Assembly (NCBI RefSeq): GCF_947495995.1
Contig: NZ_CANMAX010000002.1
Span: 310,001 to 374,000 of the forward strand
Direction: 5' to 3'
From: an uncultured Tenacibaculum sp.
Lineage (GTDB): Bacteria > Bacteroidota > Bacteroidia > Flavobacteriales > Flavobacteriaceae
DNA: 64,000 nucleotides
The notes beneath the pieces are model-generated. The model saw nothing but the letters and a program-made list of their open reading frames with translations. It searched no databases and was not told the origin of the DNA. The stretch's first letter is position 1; each line of letters begins with the position of its first letter. Below, in pieces: positions 27,288 through 36,358 of the stretch. Made by a program: the position numbers and the translations under genes.

Positions 27288-28163
27288 ATGAGCGTTTTAG
27301 TAAATAAAGATTCAAAGATTATAGTACAAGGTTTCACAGGAAGTGAAGGTACTTTTCATGCTGGTCAAATGATCGACTACGGAACTAATATTGTTGGAGG
27401 TGTAACTCCTGGTAAAGGAGGACAAGAGCACTTAGGTAAGCCTGTTTTTAATACTGTTGACGAAGCAGTACAAAAAGCTGGAGCTGATACTTCAATTATT
27501 TTTGTACCGCCAGCATTTGCAGCTGATGCAATTATGGAATCTGCTGAAGCAGGAATTAAAGTAATCATTTGTATCACTGAAGGTATTCCTACAGCTGATA
27601 TGGTAAAGGTTAAAGCTTATATCGATGGATTAGAAGATTGTACTTTAGTTGGACCTAACTGTCCAGGTGTAATCACTCCAGATGAAGCTAAAGTTGGTAT
27701 TATGCCAGGGTTTATTTTCAAAAAAGGTAAAGTAGGTATCGTTTCTAAATCAGGAACATTAACTTATGAAGCTGCAGATCAAGTTGTAAAACAAGGTTAC
27801 GGAATTACTACTGCTATTGGTATTGGTGGAGATCCAATTATTGGAACTACTACTAAAGAAGCTGTAGAATTATTAATGAATGATGATGAAACTGAAGCAA
27901 TCGTAATGATTGGTGAGATCGGTGGACAATTAGAGGCTGAAGCTGCACGTTGGATTAAAGCTGATGGAAACAGAAAGCCAGTTGTAGGATTTATTGCTGG
28001 TCAAACTGCTCCTGCTGGTAGAACAATGGGACACGCTGGTGCTATCGTAGGTGGTGCTGATGATACTGCTCAAGCAAAAATGAAAATCTTAGCTGAAAAT
28101 GGAGTACACGTAGTTGAGTCTCCTGCTAAAATTGGAGAAATGGTAGCTAAAGTATTAGCATAG
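27288..28163 (+). CDS. sucD: Succinyl-CoA synthetase (ADP/GDP-forming) alpha subunit
   Basis: A 291-residue TCA-cycle enzyme subunit converting succinyl-CoA and phosphate to succinate with nucleotide triphosphate formation. The CoA-binding domain has [17 protein letters not shown] and [10 protein letters not shown]; the phosphohistidine segment is [13 protein letters not shown] with the active His near residue 247. Length is normal. The partner sucC is not in the window. Own promoter upstream and strong terminator downstream make it a monocistronic unit. Confidence 0.96.
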   Translation: MSVLVNKDSKIIVQGFTGSEGTFHAGQMIDYGTNIVGGVTPGKGGQEHLGKPVFNTVDEAVQKAGADTSIIFVPPAFAADAIMESAEAGIKVIICITEGIPTADMVKVKAYIDGLEDCTLVGPNCPGVITPDEAKVGIMPGFIFKKGKVGIVSKSGTLTYEAADQVVKQGYGITTAIGIGGDPIIGTTTKEAVELLMNDDETEAIVMIGEIGGQLEAEAARWIKADGNRKPVVGFIAGQTAPAGRTMGHAGAIVGGADDTAQAKMKILAENGVHVVESPAKIGEMVAKVLA

Positions 28164-28196
28164 CCGTTAAAATAATATTAAAAAAATCACGTTTTT

Positions 28197-28233
28197 AATC
28201 CGAATACTATATTTTAGTATTCGGATTTTTTTA
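28197..28233 (+). terminator. Hairpin terminator after sucD
   Basis: A 12-bp perfect stem (28197-28208 with 28216-28227), 7-nt loop and a following T-rich run to about 28233. Confidence 0.85.
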
Positions 28234-28301
28234 TTCCTGTGCTATAAACAAAGAAAAATTAAAAGAAAAATGAAAAAGAGTTTTTTGCTATGCATTGTTT
28301 A

Positions 28302-28336
28302 TTAACACACAATAACACTAGATAACGAAAAATAAC
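28302..28336 (+). repeat. Four WTAAC motifs with 10-bp period upstream of the M16 protease gene
   Basis: TTAAC at 28302 and ATAAC at 28312, 28322 and 28332 recur at exactly 10-bp steps, 65 to 100 bp before the ATG at 28401. This is one face of the helix repeated four times and looks like an activator-binding array. It is unlike the housekeeping promoter elements; a single weak TTATTTTG element lies further downstream. Confidence 0.45.
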
Positions 28337-28400
28337 ATTCTAATTTTATCATATAAATTATTTTGTTATCCATATAATTTAATCTAAAAACCAATAAGCA

Positions 28401-31382
28401 ATGAAAAAAATGAACAAACTCCTCGTTGCTTCAATAGTTGCCGTATTTTTTATAGGCTGTAAGGAAACATCCGATAATTCCTTAAAAACTAAAGAAGTAA
28501 AAGTAGAAAAGAAAAAAGACAGTAATGGCTTTAATTATGAGAGCTATACAAACGACCCTACAGGTTTACGATTATATACTTTAGACAATGGTTTAAAAGT
28601 ATATTTAGCACAAAATTTTAAAGAACCGAAAATTCAAACATACATTCCTGTTAGAGCAGGTTCAGTTTATGATCCTTCAGATAATACTGGTTTAGCACAT
28701 TATTTAGAACATATGCTATTCAAAGGAACTAGTAAAATAGGTTCTGTAGACTTTGATAAAGAAAAAGTTGAATTAAAAAAGATTTCAGATTTATATGAAA
28801 AACATAAAGCTGAAAAAGATCCAGAGAAAAAACTAGAAATTTATAAAGAAATAGATAAAGTTTCTCATGAAGCTTCTAAGTTAGTAATTGCTAACGAGTA
28901 TGATAACATGATTAGCGGTTTAGGAGCTCAAGGAACTAATGCATGGACTTCAAATGAAGAAACTGTTTATACAAATAAAATTCCTGCAAATGAGTTAGAT
29001 AAATGGCTAAAAGTAGAAAGTGAACGTTTCAGCGAGCTTGTATTACGTTTATTTCATACTGAATTAGAAGCTGTTTACGAAGAGTTTAATATGAATCAAG
29101 ATAATGATAATTCATTAGCTTATTTCAGTATGTTAGATGGTTTATTTCCAACGCACCCATATGGTCAACATACTACGATAGGTAAATCTGAACACCTAAA
29201 AAATCCTTCTATGGAGGCAATTCATGCTTATTTTAATAAGTATTATGTACCAAACAATATGGCAATTGTACTAGTTGGAGATTTACAATTTGAAGAAACT
29301 ATTAAAAAAGTTGATGCAGCTTTTGGAGGTATGAAATCTAAAGAAGTTTCTTATCCTGAAAGACCTACAGAAGCACCAATTACTAGTCCGGTTGTAAAAG
29401 AAGTTGTTGGGCCACAAGCAGCAAATGCAATGTTCTCTTTTAGAAGTAAAGGGATTGGTTCAAAAGATGAGAAATATTTGACGATTATCGATTATATTTT
29501 AAATAATAGCACTGCTGGTTTAATCGATTTAAATTTAAATCAAAAACAAAAAGTACAGAGAGCTGGAAGTAGTACAAATTTCATGAATGATTATGGAATG
29601 CATAGCTTCTTTGTAACACCTAAAAATGGTCAATCGCTTGAAGAAGCTACTAATTTAGTTTTAAGTGAAATAGAAAAAATAAAGAAAGGTGAATTTGACG
29701 CTTGGTTAATAGATGCTGTTGTTAAAAATTTCGAATTAAGTAAAATTAGACAAAATTTGAGTGCTTCATCTGTGGCTTATCAATATGTATCTTCATTTGT
29801 CCATTTTCAGGATTGGGGAGATAGAGTTAAGTTTTTAGATGAATTATCTAAAATTACTAAAGAAGATTTAGTAGCATTTGCTAATGAATTCTACAAAGAT
29901 AACTACGTAGTAGTAAACAAAAAACAAGGAAAAGCAGAAGGCTTAGTAAAAGTGCCAAAACCGAAAATCACACCAAATAAATTAAATAGAGCATTAGTAT
30001 CTGATTTTGTAAAAAGTGTTAACGATATCAATTCTAGTGATTTAAAATCTAAGTTTATTGATTATCAAAAAGAGATTCAAAAAAGTAAAATAGCTAACGG
30101 ATTAGAAATTGAATACATCAAAAACTCTGATAATGATTTAGCCGAACTGTACATTATTTTTGATATGGGTAAAGATCATAATAAGAAATTACCTATTTCT
30201 GTTGGTTATTTAGAGTATTTAGGAACAGATAAGTATACTCCAGATGAACTTAAAAAAGAGTTTTACAAATTAGGAATCAATTATGGAGTAAGCGCAGGAG
30301 CAGAGCGTTCGTATGTTTATCTTTCTGGGTTAAGAGAGAATTTAGATAAAGGTTTGGTGTTATTAGAAGATTTATGGAGTAATGCCAAAGCTGATCAAGA
30401 TACCTATAATAAATATGTAGATAAAATCGCTAAACAACGTAATGACAATAAGACAAATAAAGGCCAAATCATGTGGAATGGCCTTTGGAATTACGGTCAA
30501 TATGGTGAAAATTCTCGTTTAAGAGACATTTACACTATTGAAGAATTAAATAGTTTTAAACCAGAAGATTTAGTAAGTATAGTTAAAGATTTAAAGAATT
30601 ATAAGCATAGAATCTTTTACTATGGAAAAGATGTAGATGAAGCAAAAAATACACTTGAAAAAAATCATACTGTTGCAGAAACATTAAAAGATTATCCTGA
30701 AAAGAAATTGTATGAGTATGCAAAAACAGGTGATAATGTTTATTTCGTTAATTACGATATGGTTCAAGCTGAGATTTTATTTTTAGCGAAAGGAGCGGAG
30801 TTCGATCCAGAGAAAATGGCAGTTTCTACATTGTTTAATTCTTATTTTGGAAGTGGATTGTCATCGATTGTTTTTCAAGAGATTAGAGAGTCTAAATCAT
30901 TAGCTTATTCTGCATTTTCTTCATACAGTAATGCATCAGAAAAAGGTAAGCCTAATTATGTATATGCTTATGTGGGAACTCAAGCAAATAAATTACCTGA
31001 TGCTGTTGATGCTATGATGGGATTAATGAACGATATGCCTGAAGCAGAAAAACAATTTAAAGCGGCTAAAAAAGCAGCGCTAAAAAAGTTAGCAGCACAA
31101 AGAATTAACGATACGAATATCTTCTGGACTTATGAGTCTTTGAAAAAGAGAGGTTTTGATAATGATAATAGAGAAGAAGTTTATAAAGCAATTCAAAATT
31201 TAACAATGAAAGATTTGAAAGATTTCTTCACTAATAATATTAAAGGTCAAGATTATAACGTAATGGTTTTAGCAAATAAAAAGGATATTGATTTAAAATC
31301 TCTTTCTAAATTAGGAAAAGTAAAGGAATTAGAAGTAGATCATTTATTTAATTATGAAAAACCTAAGAAAGTAAAACTTTAA
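28401..31382 (+). CDS. M16-family zinc metallopeptidase lipoprotein
   Basis: A 993-residue insulinase-type (pitrilysin/M16) zinc protease with a lipoprotein signal: lipobox FIGC with Cys20. The inverted zinc motif HYLEH (His100, Glu103, His104) and the downstream Glu in ELEAVYEEFNM are intact in the N-terminal domain, followed by the inactive tandem domains of a two-homologous-half M16 protein (catalytic half and inactive half). It is envelope-anchored; substrates are probably short peptides or targeting peptides. It precedes, by 11 nt, a small double-glycine-leader peptide gene on the same transcript. Confidence 0.9.
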   Translation: MKKMNKLLVASIVAVFFIGCKETSDNSLKTKEVKVEKKKDSNGFNYESYTNDPTGLRLYTLDNGLKVYLAQNFKEPKIQTYIPVRAGSVYDPSDNTGLAHYLEHMLFKGTSKIGSVDFDKEKVELKKISDLYEKHKAEKDPEKKLEIYKEIDKVSHEASKLVIANEYDNMISGLGAQGTNAWTSNEETVYTNKIPANELDKWLKVESERFSELVLRLFHTELEAVYEEFNMNQDNDNSLAYFSMLDGLFPTHPYGQHTTIGKSEHLKNPSMEAIHAYFNKYYVPNNMAIVLVGDLQFEETIKKVDAAFGGMKSKEVSYPERPTEAPITSPVVKEVVGPQAANAMFSFRSKGIGSKDEKYLTIIDYILNNSTAGLIDLNLNQKQKVQRAGSSTNFMNDYGMHSFFVTPKNGQSLEEATNLVLSEIEKIKKGEFDAWLIDAVVKNFELSKIRQNLSASSVAYQYVSSFVHFQDWGDRVKFLDELSKITKEDLVAFANEFYKDNYVVVNKKQGKAEGLVKVPKPKITPNKLNRALVSDFVKSVNDINSSDLKSKFIDYQKEIQKSKIANGLEIEYIKNSDNDLAELYIIFDMGKDHNKKLPISVGYLEYLGTDKYTPDELKKEFYKLGINYGVSAGAERSYVYLSGLRENLDKGLVLLEDLWSNAKADQDTYNKYVDKIAKQRNDNKTNKGQIMWNGLWNYGQYGENSRLRDIYTIEELNSFKPEDLVSIVKDLKNYKHRIFYYGKDVDEAKNTLEKNHTVAETLKDYPEKKLYEYAKTGDNVYFVNYDMVQAEILFLAKGAEFDPEKMAVSTLFNSYFGSGLSSIVFQEIRESKSLAYSAFSSYSNASEKGKPNYVYAYVGTQANKLPDAVDAMMGLMNDMPEAEKQFKAAKKAALKKLAAQRINDTNIFWTYESLKKRGFDNDNREEVYKAIQNLTMKDLKDFFTNNIKGQDYNVMVLANKKDIDLKSLSKLGKVKELEVDHLFNYEKPKKVKL

Positions 31383-31393
31383 AAATCAATACG

Positions 31394-31525
31394 ATGACAT
31401 TAGGTAATTTTAAAACTACAGTAGAAATATTAAATAATAAAGAATTGAATAGTTTCTATGGAGGAGATGAAATCGACATTTGTCTTTTAATGTTAGAAAC
31501 TGAACAAGAAGAAAATAGAATTTAA
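31394..31525 (+). CDS. 43-residue peptide with a double-glycine-type leader
   Basis: Below the length usually tracked. Begins MTLGNF, then leader core EILNNKELNSFYGG (residues 11-24), then a 19-residue tail beginning DEID with one Cys. Counting from the second Gly as -1, the leader has Leu -12, Glu -8, Leu -7, Phe -4, Gly -2, Gly -1, the conserved positions of bacteriocin and pheromone leaders cut by C39 peptidases. No C39 transporter or modifying enzyme is in the window. Start ATG 31394 is 11 nt after the M16 stop and a strong terminator follows, so it belongs to that transcript. Function is unknown. Confidence 0.6.
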   Translation: MTLGNFKTTVEILNNKELNSFYGGDEIDICLLMLETEQEENRI

Positions 31526-31534
31526 TTTTATATA

Positions 31535-31563
31535 AAAAGCACTCTTTATTGAGTGCTTTTTTT
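31535..31563 (+). terminator. Terminator of the M16/double-glycine peptide transcript
   Basis: A 10-bp perfect stem (31535-31544 with 31551-31560), 6-nt loop, and a T-run at the end. Confidence 0.85.
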
Positions 31564-31564
31564 C

Positions 31565-31591
31565 TTGATATGAGTAAATAATTTATATTTG
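31565..31591 (+). promoter_or_regulatory. Promoter of fabG
   Basis: TTG at 31565-31567 and TATATTTG at 31584-31591 with a 16-bp spacer (just below the usual 17-23) fit the flavobacterial consensus. The -33 lies directly after the preceding terminator. Confidence 0.55.
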
Positions 31592-31610
31592 GTGCTTTAA
31601 ATTCGACCAA

Positions 31611-32357
31611 ATGAAACTTTTAGAAAATAAAACAGCAATAGTTACGGGTGCTACCAGAGGTATAGGTAGAGGAATAGCTTTAGAATTTGCAAAACAAGGT
31701 GCTAATGTTGCATTTACGTTCAATTCTTCTGTAGATGCTGCTACATCATTAGAAAATGAATTAAAAGAGTTAGGAGTAAACGCTAAAGGATATCAATCTA
31801 ACGCTGCAGAATTTGATGCAGCTCAAGAATTAGCTAAGAATGTATTAGAAGAATTCGGAAGTATCGATGTATTAGTTAACAATGCAGGAATTACAAAAGA
31901 TAACTTATTAATGCGTATTTCTGAGGATGATTTTGATAAAGTAATTCAAGTAAACTTAAAATCTGTTTTCAATTTAACTAAAGCAGTAATTCGTCCGATG
32001 ATGAAGCAACGTAAAGGATCTATTATCAATATGAGTTCTGTAGTTGGTTTAAAAGGAAATGCAGGTCAAGCTAATTATGCTGCTTCTAAAGCTGGTATCT
32101 TAGGTTTTTCTAAATCTGTAGCATTAGAATTAGGATCAAGAAATATTAGAAGTAACGTAGTTGCTCCAGGTTTCATTGAAACTGAAATGACAGCTAAGTT
32201 AGATGAAAAAGTAGTAGAAGGATGGAGAAATGAAATTCCTTTAAAAAGAGGAGGATCTCCTAAAGATATCGCAGATGCATGTGTGTTTTTAGCTTCTGAT
32301 ATGAGTGCTTACATCACAGGTCAAACTTTATCTGTTGATGGAGGTATGCTTACTTAA
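31611..32357 (+). CDS. fabG: 3-oxoacyl-ACP reductase FabG
   Basis: A 248-residue short-chain dehydrogenase that reduces 3-oxoacyl-ACP with NADPH in fatty acid elongation. TGATRGIGRG cofactor motif (12-21), NNAG, catalytic Ser in NMSSVVGLKGN and YAASK (Tyr, Lys) are present, as is the C-terminal FIETEMTAKL and GGMLT terminus. Single gene with its own promoter and terminator. Substrate range of other SDRs cannot be excluded, but the overall fit is FabG. Confidence 0.93.
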   Translation: MKLLENKTAIVTGATRGIGRGIALEFAKQGANVAFTFNSSVDAATSLENELKELGVNAKGYQSNAAEFDAAQELAKNVLEEFGSIDVLVNNAGITKDNLLMRISEDDFDKVIQVNLKSVFNLTKAVIRPMMKQRKGSIINMSSVVGLKGNAGQANYAASKAGILGFSKSVALELGSRNIRSNVVAPGFIETEMTAKLDEKVVEGWRNEIPLKRGGSPKDIADACVFLASDMSAYITGQTLSVDGGMLT

Positions 32358-32378
32358 GAAAAAATAAAATATTTATAT

Positions 32379-32410
32379 AAAAGCTATTAGAGATTTCTGA
32401 TAGCTTTTTT
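32379..32410. terminator. Hairpin terminator between fabG and the TonB-dependent receptor gene
   Basis: A 12-bp stem with one GT pair (32379-32390 with 32397-32408), 6-nt loop, T-run after it. Shared by the convergent genes. Confidence 0.75.
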
Positions 32411-32413
32411 TAT

Positions 32414-34699
32414 TTAAAAGCGAACTCTAAAACTTGCATTTGGAGTAAATCCTAACGAAATATTATCAATTTGAGTTACATTTCCGTTGTCAACATCATA
32501 ATAAGTATTTAAAACGTTACTACGATTTAAAATATTCCACACAGAAACACCAGCAGTTGCTTTAGCTTTTCCTATTTTAAAATTATAATTAATTGAAGAA
32601 TCTAATCGTAAATAACTATTTAATCTACTGCTATTTGCAGCTTCATAATTTATATTGTTTCCATTAGGACTAATACCGTTTGGTTGGGTAAATGGTCGTC
32701 CAGAATGCCAATTAAAACCTAATGCAATATCAAAATTTTTGTAATTATAAGTCCCGTCTAAGCTAATAACATTTCTGATATCAACATTATTAGGGAAACT
32801 TTTTGAGTTATTTAGATTTTCAAAAATATAATCGTTTGTACTGTAACTGTAGCTTAACCAAGTTTTAAAGTTTTTAAACTTTTTATGAATTAATAAATCT
32901 ATTCCTTTTACTTCGTAGCTACCGATATCATTTATCAATTGAAATTGATTTTGAAAACCTTGACTTCGACTACTAATATTATTTACTTTTTTATAATAGC
33001 TTTCAACGCTAACTAACCATTTATTTTTTTCATAAAATAACCCCATACCAATTTGTTGACTGGTAATAATAGGAGTACTTTCATTGGCTAACACCCATCT
33101 TCTTTTTTCGATTCCTAAGAAATCATTCTGTAAATCAATGATTTGTGATGTAGCCTGACTTTTAAAATCGGTTGTAAATTCAAATTTAAAATTCTCGTGA
33201 AATTTATAATTGAAAGCTAATCTTGGTTCAAAAGAGAAACGGTTAAACTTCTCAAAGTAATTCATTCTTAGTCCTCCTTTTATATAAAAGTTATCTCCTG
33301 AATAATTAAGTTGACTGTATAAAGAATGAGTTACTAAAACTTGCTTGATAAATCTTCTAAAAAGTGGATCGTCAACTTGTTCAAGATTACTAATAGCTAT
33401 TTGTGAAAAATGATATCCATTAGACCAAGTCGTATTTGGAGATACAATTAAATCAGTATCAATCTTATATCCATTATCTTGGATTTCATTTTCTTGAATG
33501 AAACTTTGTTGATTAACAATGTTAGCATTTACCGATGATAAATTATAAAAAGTAAAATATGCTTGAGCTGTAACTTTAAAACGATCACTCCAATCTACTA
33601 AATATGTAATTCCAGAACTAATATTTTTCTGGTTTAATTCACTCATTAATTCTTCAGTACGAGATGGATTTAAAAATGATTCATTATAGGTTAAATCATT
33701 CTCTATATTTAATAGTACAAATCGTAATTGTTGTTTATCATCAATGTCCCAAATCAACTTTCCATAAATATCATAAAAACTAAAGTTTTCATCTTTTGTT
33801 ACGGTACTATTGTTATTGGTTATTAATTGTAAATCAGAGTTTTGAAATGCTCTTTTGAAATATTGATCGAAAGTAGGAGTGTTAAAAAAATCGGTTGTAG
33901 ATCTTCTAGTAGCTATCTGCAATTCAATGTTTTTCTTTAAAGGAATTGTACTTAAAACATCTAAATTCAATAAATTCATACCCATACCTAATTCAAATGA
34001 ATTTGTTATTGTATTAGGTAATTTCATATCGATTATACTAGAGATACTTTCTCCATATTTTGCACTACTTCCTCCTTTAGAAAGTTTGATGTTATATTTT
34101 AAATGTGGATTAAAAGCAGAAATCAATCCGAAAAAATGTCCAGATTGATACATACGAATACCATCAAAAAGTATTAGGTTTTGATCGTGAGTTCCACCTC
34201 GAATATTTAAGTTAGAAATTGATTCATCGACACTTACTACACCAGGTAAAGCGTTAATAGCTTGAAGTACATCAGGTTCTATTAAACCAGGAAGTATTCC
34301 TAGTTTATTGGTTTCTAATTGTATAGATCCATCATTGTTTTTCGAAATTCCGGAAGTAAGATAACCTTGAACAGATATTTCATCTAGATTTTCAAATAAA
34401 ATACTGTCTGTATTTTTATTTTTTATAATAATAAACCGCTCGTTAAGAAGTTTAAATTCTAAATTAGTTTTTAATCGTAAAACTTCAAGTACTTCTTTTA
34501 ATTTTAATTTATCTTTTGGTTTTTCAATGTTGAGACTCTCTACAGTTTTATCAGCATAAGAAAAACTGACATTGTATTGTTTTTCTATATTTTTTAAAAT
34601 TTCTGTAAGAGGTAATACATTTTCATTTTGAGAAGAAGTAATGAAAATGTTTATAAATAAAATTAATAATAATAGAAAAGGTTTATTGAGGATCTTCAC
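32414..34699 (-). CDS. TonB-dependent receptor with N-terminal signalling (STN) domain
   Basis: A 761-residue outer membrane transporter, FecA-type transducer. Signal peptide at 1-24; STN domain about 28-90 (LTEILKNIEKQYNVSFSYA); plug about 115-230 (LPGLIEPDVLQAINALPGVVS and NIRGGTHDQNLILFDGIRM); beta-barrel to the end with a C-terminal aromatic residue. The STN domain contacts the anti-sigma factor when substrate is taken up. FecR is directly upstream with 17 bp overlap, and the FecI-type factor is next. Substrate unknown; there is no SusD-type partner, so a complex glycan is less likely than a chelate or small ligand. Confidence 0.9.
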   Translation of the reverse strand: MKILNKPFLLLLILFINIFITSSQNENVLPLTEILKNIEKQYNVSFSYADKTVESLNIEKPKDKLKLKEVLEVLRLKTNLEFKLLNERFIIIKNKNTDSILFENLDEISVQGYLTSGISKNNDGSIQLETNKLGILPGLIEPDVLQAINALPGVVSVDESISNLNIRGGTHDQNLILFDGIRMYQSGHFFGLISAFNPHLKYNIKLSKGGSSAKYGESISSIIDMKLPNTITNSFELGMGMNLLNLDVLSTIPLKKNIELQIATRRSTTDFFNTPTFDQYFKRAFQNSDLQLITNNNSTVTKDENFSFYDIYGKLIWDIDDKQQLRFVLLNIENDLTYNESFLNPSRTEELMSELNQKNISSGITYLVDWSDRFKVTAQAYFTFYNLSSVNANIVNQQSFIQENEIQDNGYKIDTDLIVSPNTTWSNGYHFSQIAISNLEQVDDPLFRRFIKQVLVTHSLYSQLNYSGDNFYIKGGLRMNYFEKFNRFSFEPRLAFNYKFHENFKFEFTTDFKSQATSQIIDLQNDFLGIEKRRWVLANESTPIITSQQIGMGLFYEKNKWLVSVESYYKKVNNISSRSQGFQNQFQLINDIGSYEVKGIDLLIHKKFKNFKTWLSYSYSTNDYIFENLNNSKSFPNNVDIRNVISLDGTYNYKNFDIALGFNWHSGRPFTQPNGISPNGNNINYEAANSSRLNSYLRLDSSINYNFKIGKAKATAGVSVWNILNRSNVLNTYYDVDNGNVTQIDNISLGFTPNASFRVRF

Positions 34700-35579
34700 T
34701 TTTCAAAATAATTTCATTCCCCCGAATGGTGTAATTCAAATTCAAAGGTAAAGTTATTGAATTTAAAGCTAAATCCAAGTCTTTATGATTAAATTTACCT
34801 GTGAATAATTGGCGGGTATTGATATTATTTGTTGTGAAATTAACGTTGTATTGTCTTTCAAACTCCTTAAGTACTTCAGATAGAGGTTCGCTGGTGAACT
34901 CACTTTCATTATTCAGCCAAGAAGGATTTAAATTTTTGGTATTTTCTTTGAGTAAAATTCCATTTTTAAATATATCTCCAGGAGCTAATTCTACAGTTTC
35001 ATTTTTGTGTTTAACTTGTACACGTCCTTCATAACAAATTACTTTAAAATTTTCATCTCTAACTTTTACATTAAATTCTGTTCCTAAAACAGAAACATTT
35101 CCTAAAGAAGTTTTTACTGTAAACTTAGATCCTTTAGCAACTTTAAAATATGCTTCTCCTTTTAAACTAAGTTCACGTTTTTTATTCCAGTTATTCTCTT
35201 GGTAATCAATAGAACTAACAGCGTTCAACTCAACAATAGATTGATCTGGTAATTGAGTAGAAATCCTATCAGCAAAACCAGAGGTAATTGTTTTAGTTTC
35301 GTTATTAAATAAAAAGAAATATGAACCCAAAGCTATAACAAATATAGCAGCGATTTTTGTTATTATACTAAATAGATTACTAGTCGTCTTAGTTTCTTTA
35401 TTTTTCGAAACTATACTATTATAGATTTCTTTTTGATTTACATCTTTGGCTTTAAATTTTTTAAGGCCTTCAGAAATCTTCATCAACTTATCATAATCTT
35501 CATGAGTCTTGAATTCTTCAAGTTCTTGAGGATTAAGATCGTAATCTAACCATTTTTTTATTAAGTCAGTTTTTTCCAT
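34683..35579 (-). CDS. FecR-family anti-sigma factor
   Basis: A 298-residue inner-membrane signal transducer: short cytosolic N-terminus that binds the sigma factor, membrane helix about 71-91, FecR domain (about 110-205; ADRISTQLPDQSIVELNA, and EFNVKVRDENFKVICYEGRVQV), and a DUF4974/STN-like C-terminus (about 230-298; LSEVLKEFERQYNVNFTT) that resembles the receptor's own STN fold. It is between its cognate sigma factor and receptor genes. An ECF-type promoter is present just upstream on the minus strand. Confidence 0.92.
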   Translation of the reverse strand: MEKTDLIKKWLDYDLNPQELEEFKTHEDYDKLMKISEGLKKFKAKDVNQKEIYNSIVSKNKETKTTSNLFSIITKIAAIFVIALGSYFFLFNNETKTITSGFADRISTQLPDQSIVELNAVSSIDYQENNWNKKRELSLKGEAYFKVAKGSKFTVKTSLGNVSVLGTEFNVKVRDENFKVICYEGRVQVKHKNETVELAPGDIFKNGILLKENTKNLNPSWLNNESEFTSEPLSEVLKEFERQYNVNFTTNNINTRQLFTGKFNHKDLDLALNSITLPLNLNYTIRGNEIILKSEDPQ

Positions 35580-35597
35580 GTCTATCTACAATACTAT

Positions 35598-35624
35598 AAC
35601 AAGTAGGAGTTGAAATATCCTACC
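35598..35624 (-). promoter_or_regulatory. ECF-type promoter of the fecR-receptor unit
   Basis: On the minus strand GGTAGG (35624-35619), 18 bp, then GTT (35600-35598), with the ATG of fecR about 18 nt further on. Same layout as the promoters at 9909 and 36196. Confidence 0.5.
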
Positions 35625-35631
35625 TTTAAAA

Positions 35632-36174
35632 TTATAAACCTTCAATATCTTTTCTTAATTTTTTCAAAGCACCGTAAATTCTCTTTTCAACAGCTTTAAC
35701 AGAAATATTTAAAATAGCTGCAATCTCTTTAAATCTTTTTCCTTCAACTCGGTTTAACAGAAAAGCAACTCGTTGTGCTTCAGTTAAATTTTCAATTGCT
35801 TTTTCAATTTTATCTAAATACTGCTTTTCTTCTAAAACATATTCTGGAGATTCATTGGTATGTTGTTTTTGCGGAGTTTCTGCGTATCTTAATTTTACTT
35901 TTTCATGATTAACTTGATTGATCATTAAGTTATTAGCAGTGGTGTACAAAAAACTCTTAGCTTTATCTGGTGTGATTCTGTGGCAATTTTGCCACACCTT
36001 TAAAAAGGCTTCTTGTGCTTTATCTTCTGGACTTAATCTTTCGCCAAATTTGTAATACAAAAAGTTATACAAATCTTTAAAATGTTTGTCAAAAAAAGAA
36101 GCGAAGAGATTCTCGTTACAAATATTTTTATGTATCGGTTTTTCCATTAAATTATTCACATAATTTTTTTCCAA
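35632..36174 (-). CDS. FecI-like ECF RNA polymerase sigma factor
   Basis: A 180-residue sigma-70 family factor with only regions 2 and 4. Region 2 is about 26-90 (PEDKAQEAFLKVWQN), region 4 about 120-178 (AIENLTEAQRVAFLLNRVEGKRFKEIAAILNIS split at the helix-turn-helix). The order sigma, anti-sigma, receptor with the FecI/FecR/FecA pattern indicates it is released when the outer membrane receptor is occupied. ATG at 36174 is used; an internal ATG at 36147 would remove nine residues. Confidence 0.92.
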   Translation of the reverse strand: MEKNYVNNLMEKPIHKNICNENLFASFFDKHFKDLYNFLYYKFGERLSPEDKAQEAFLKVWQNCHRITPDKAKSFLYTTANNLMINQVNHEKVKLRYAETPQKQHTNESPEYVLEEKQYLDKIEKAIENLTEAQRVAFLLNRVEGKRFKEIAAILNISVKAVEKRIYGALKKLRKDIEGL

Positions 36175-36195
36175 GTTATAAAAAAATGATCACGA

Positions 36196-36223
36196 AGGTA
36201 GGATTTTTTTTTAGTATCATGTT
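36196..36223 (+). promoter_or_regulatory. ECF-type promoter of the modular lipoprotein gene
   Basis: GGTAGG at 36196-36201, 19-bp spacer, GTT at 36221-36223, on the plus strand. It would give a leader of about 125 nt before the ATG at 36359. A housekeeping-like TAATTTTG at 36324-36331 offers a second possible start. Confidence 0.4.
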
Positions 36224-36358
36224 TTATTTTTACACGGATGGGGATATAGTGGATTTAAAATTAATTTTTTAAGATCTTTTTAATCAATTAAATAATTAAT
36301 TATAATCTTGAAACATTAATCCGTAATTTTGGATACCAATATTAATGACTACAGATTC

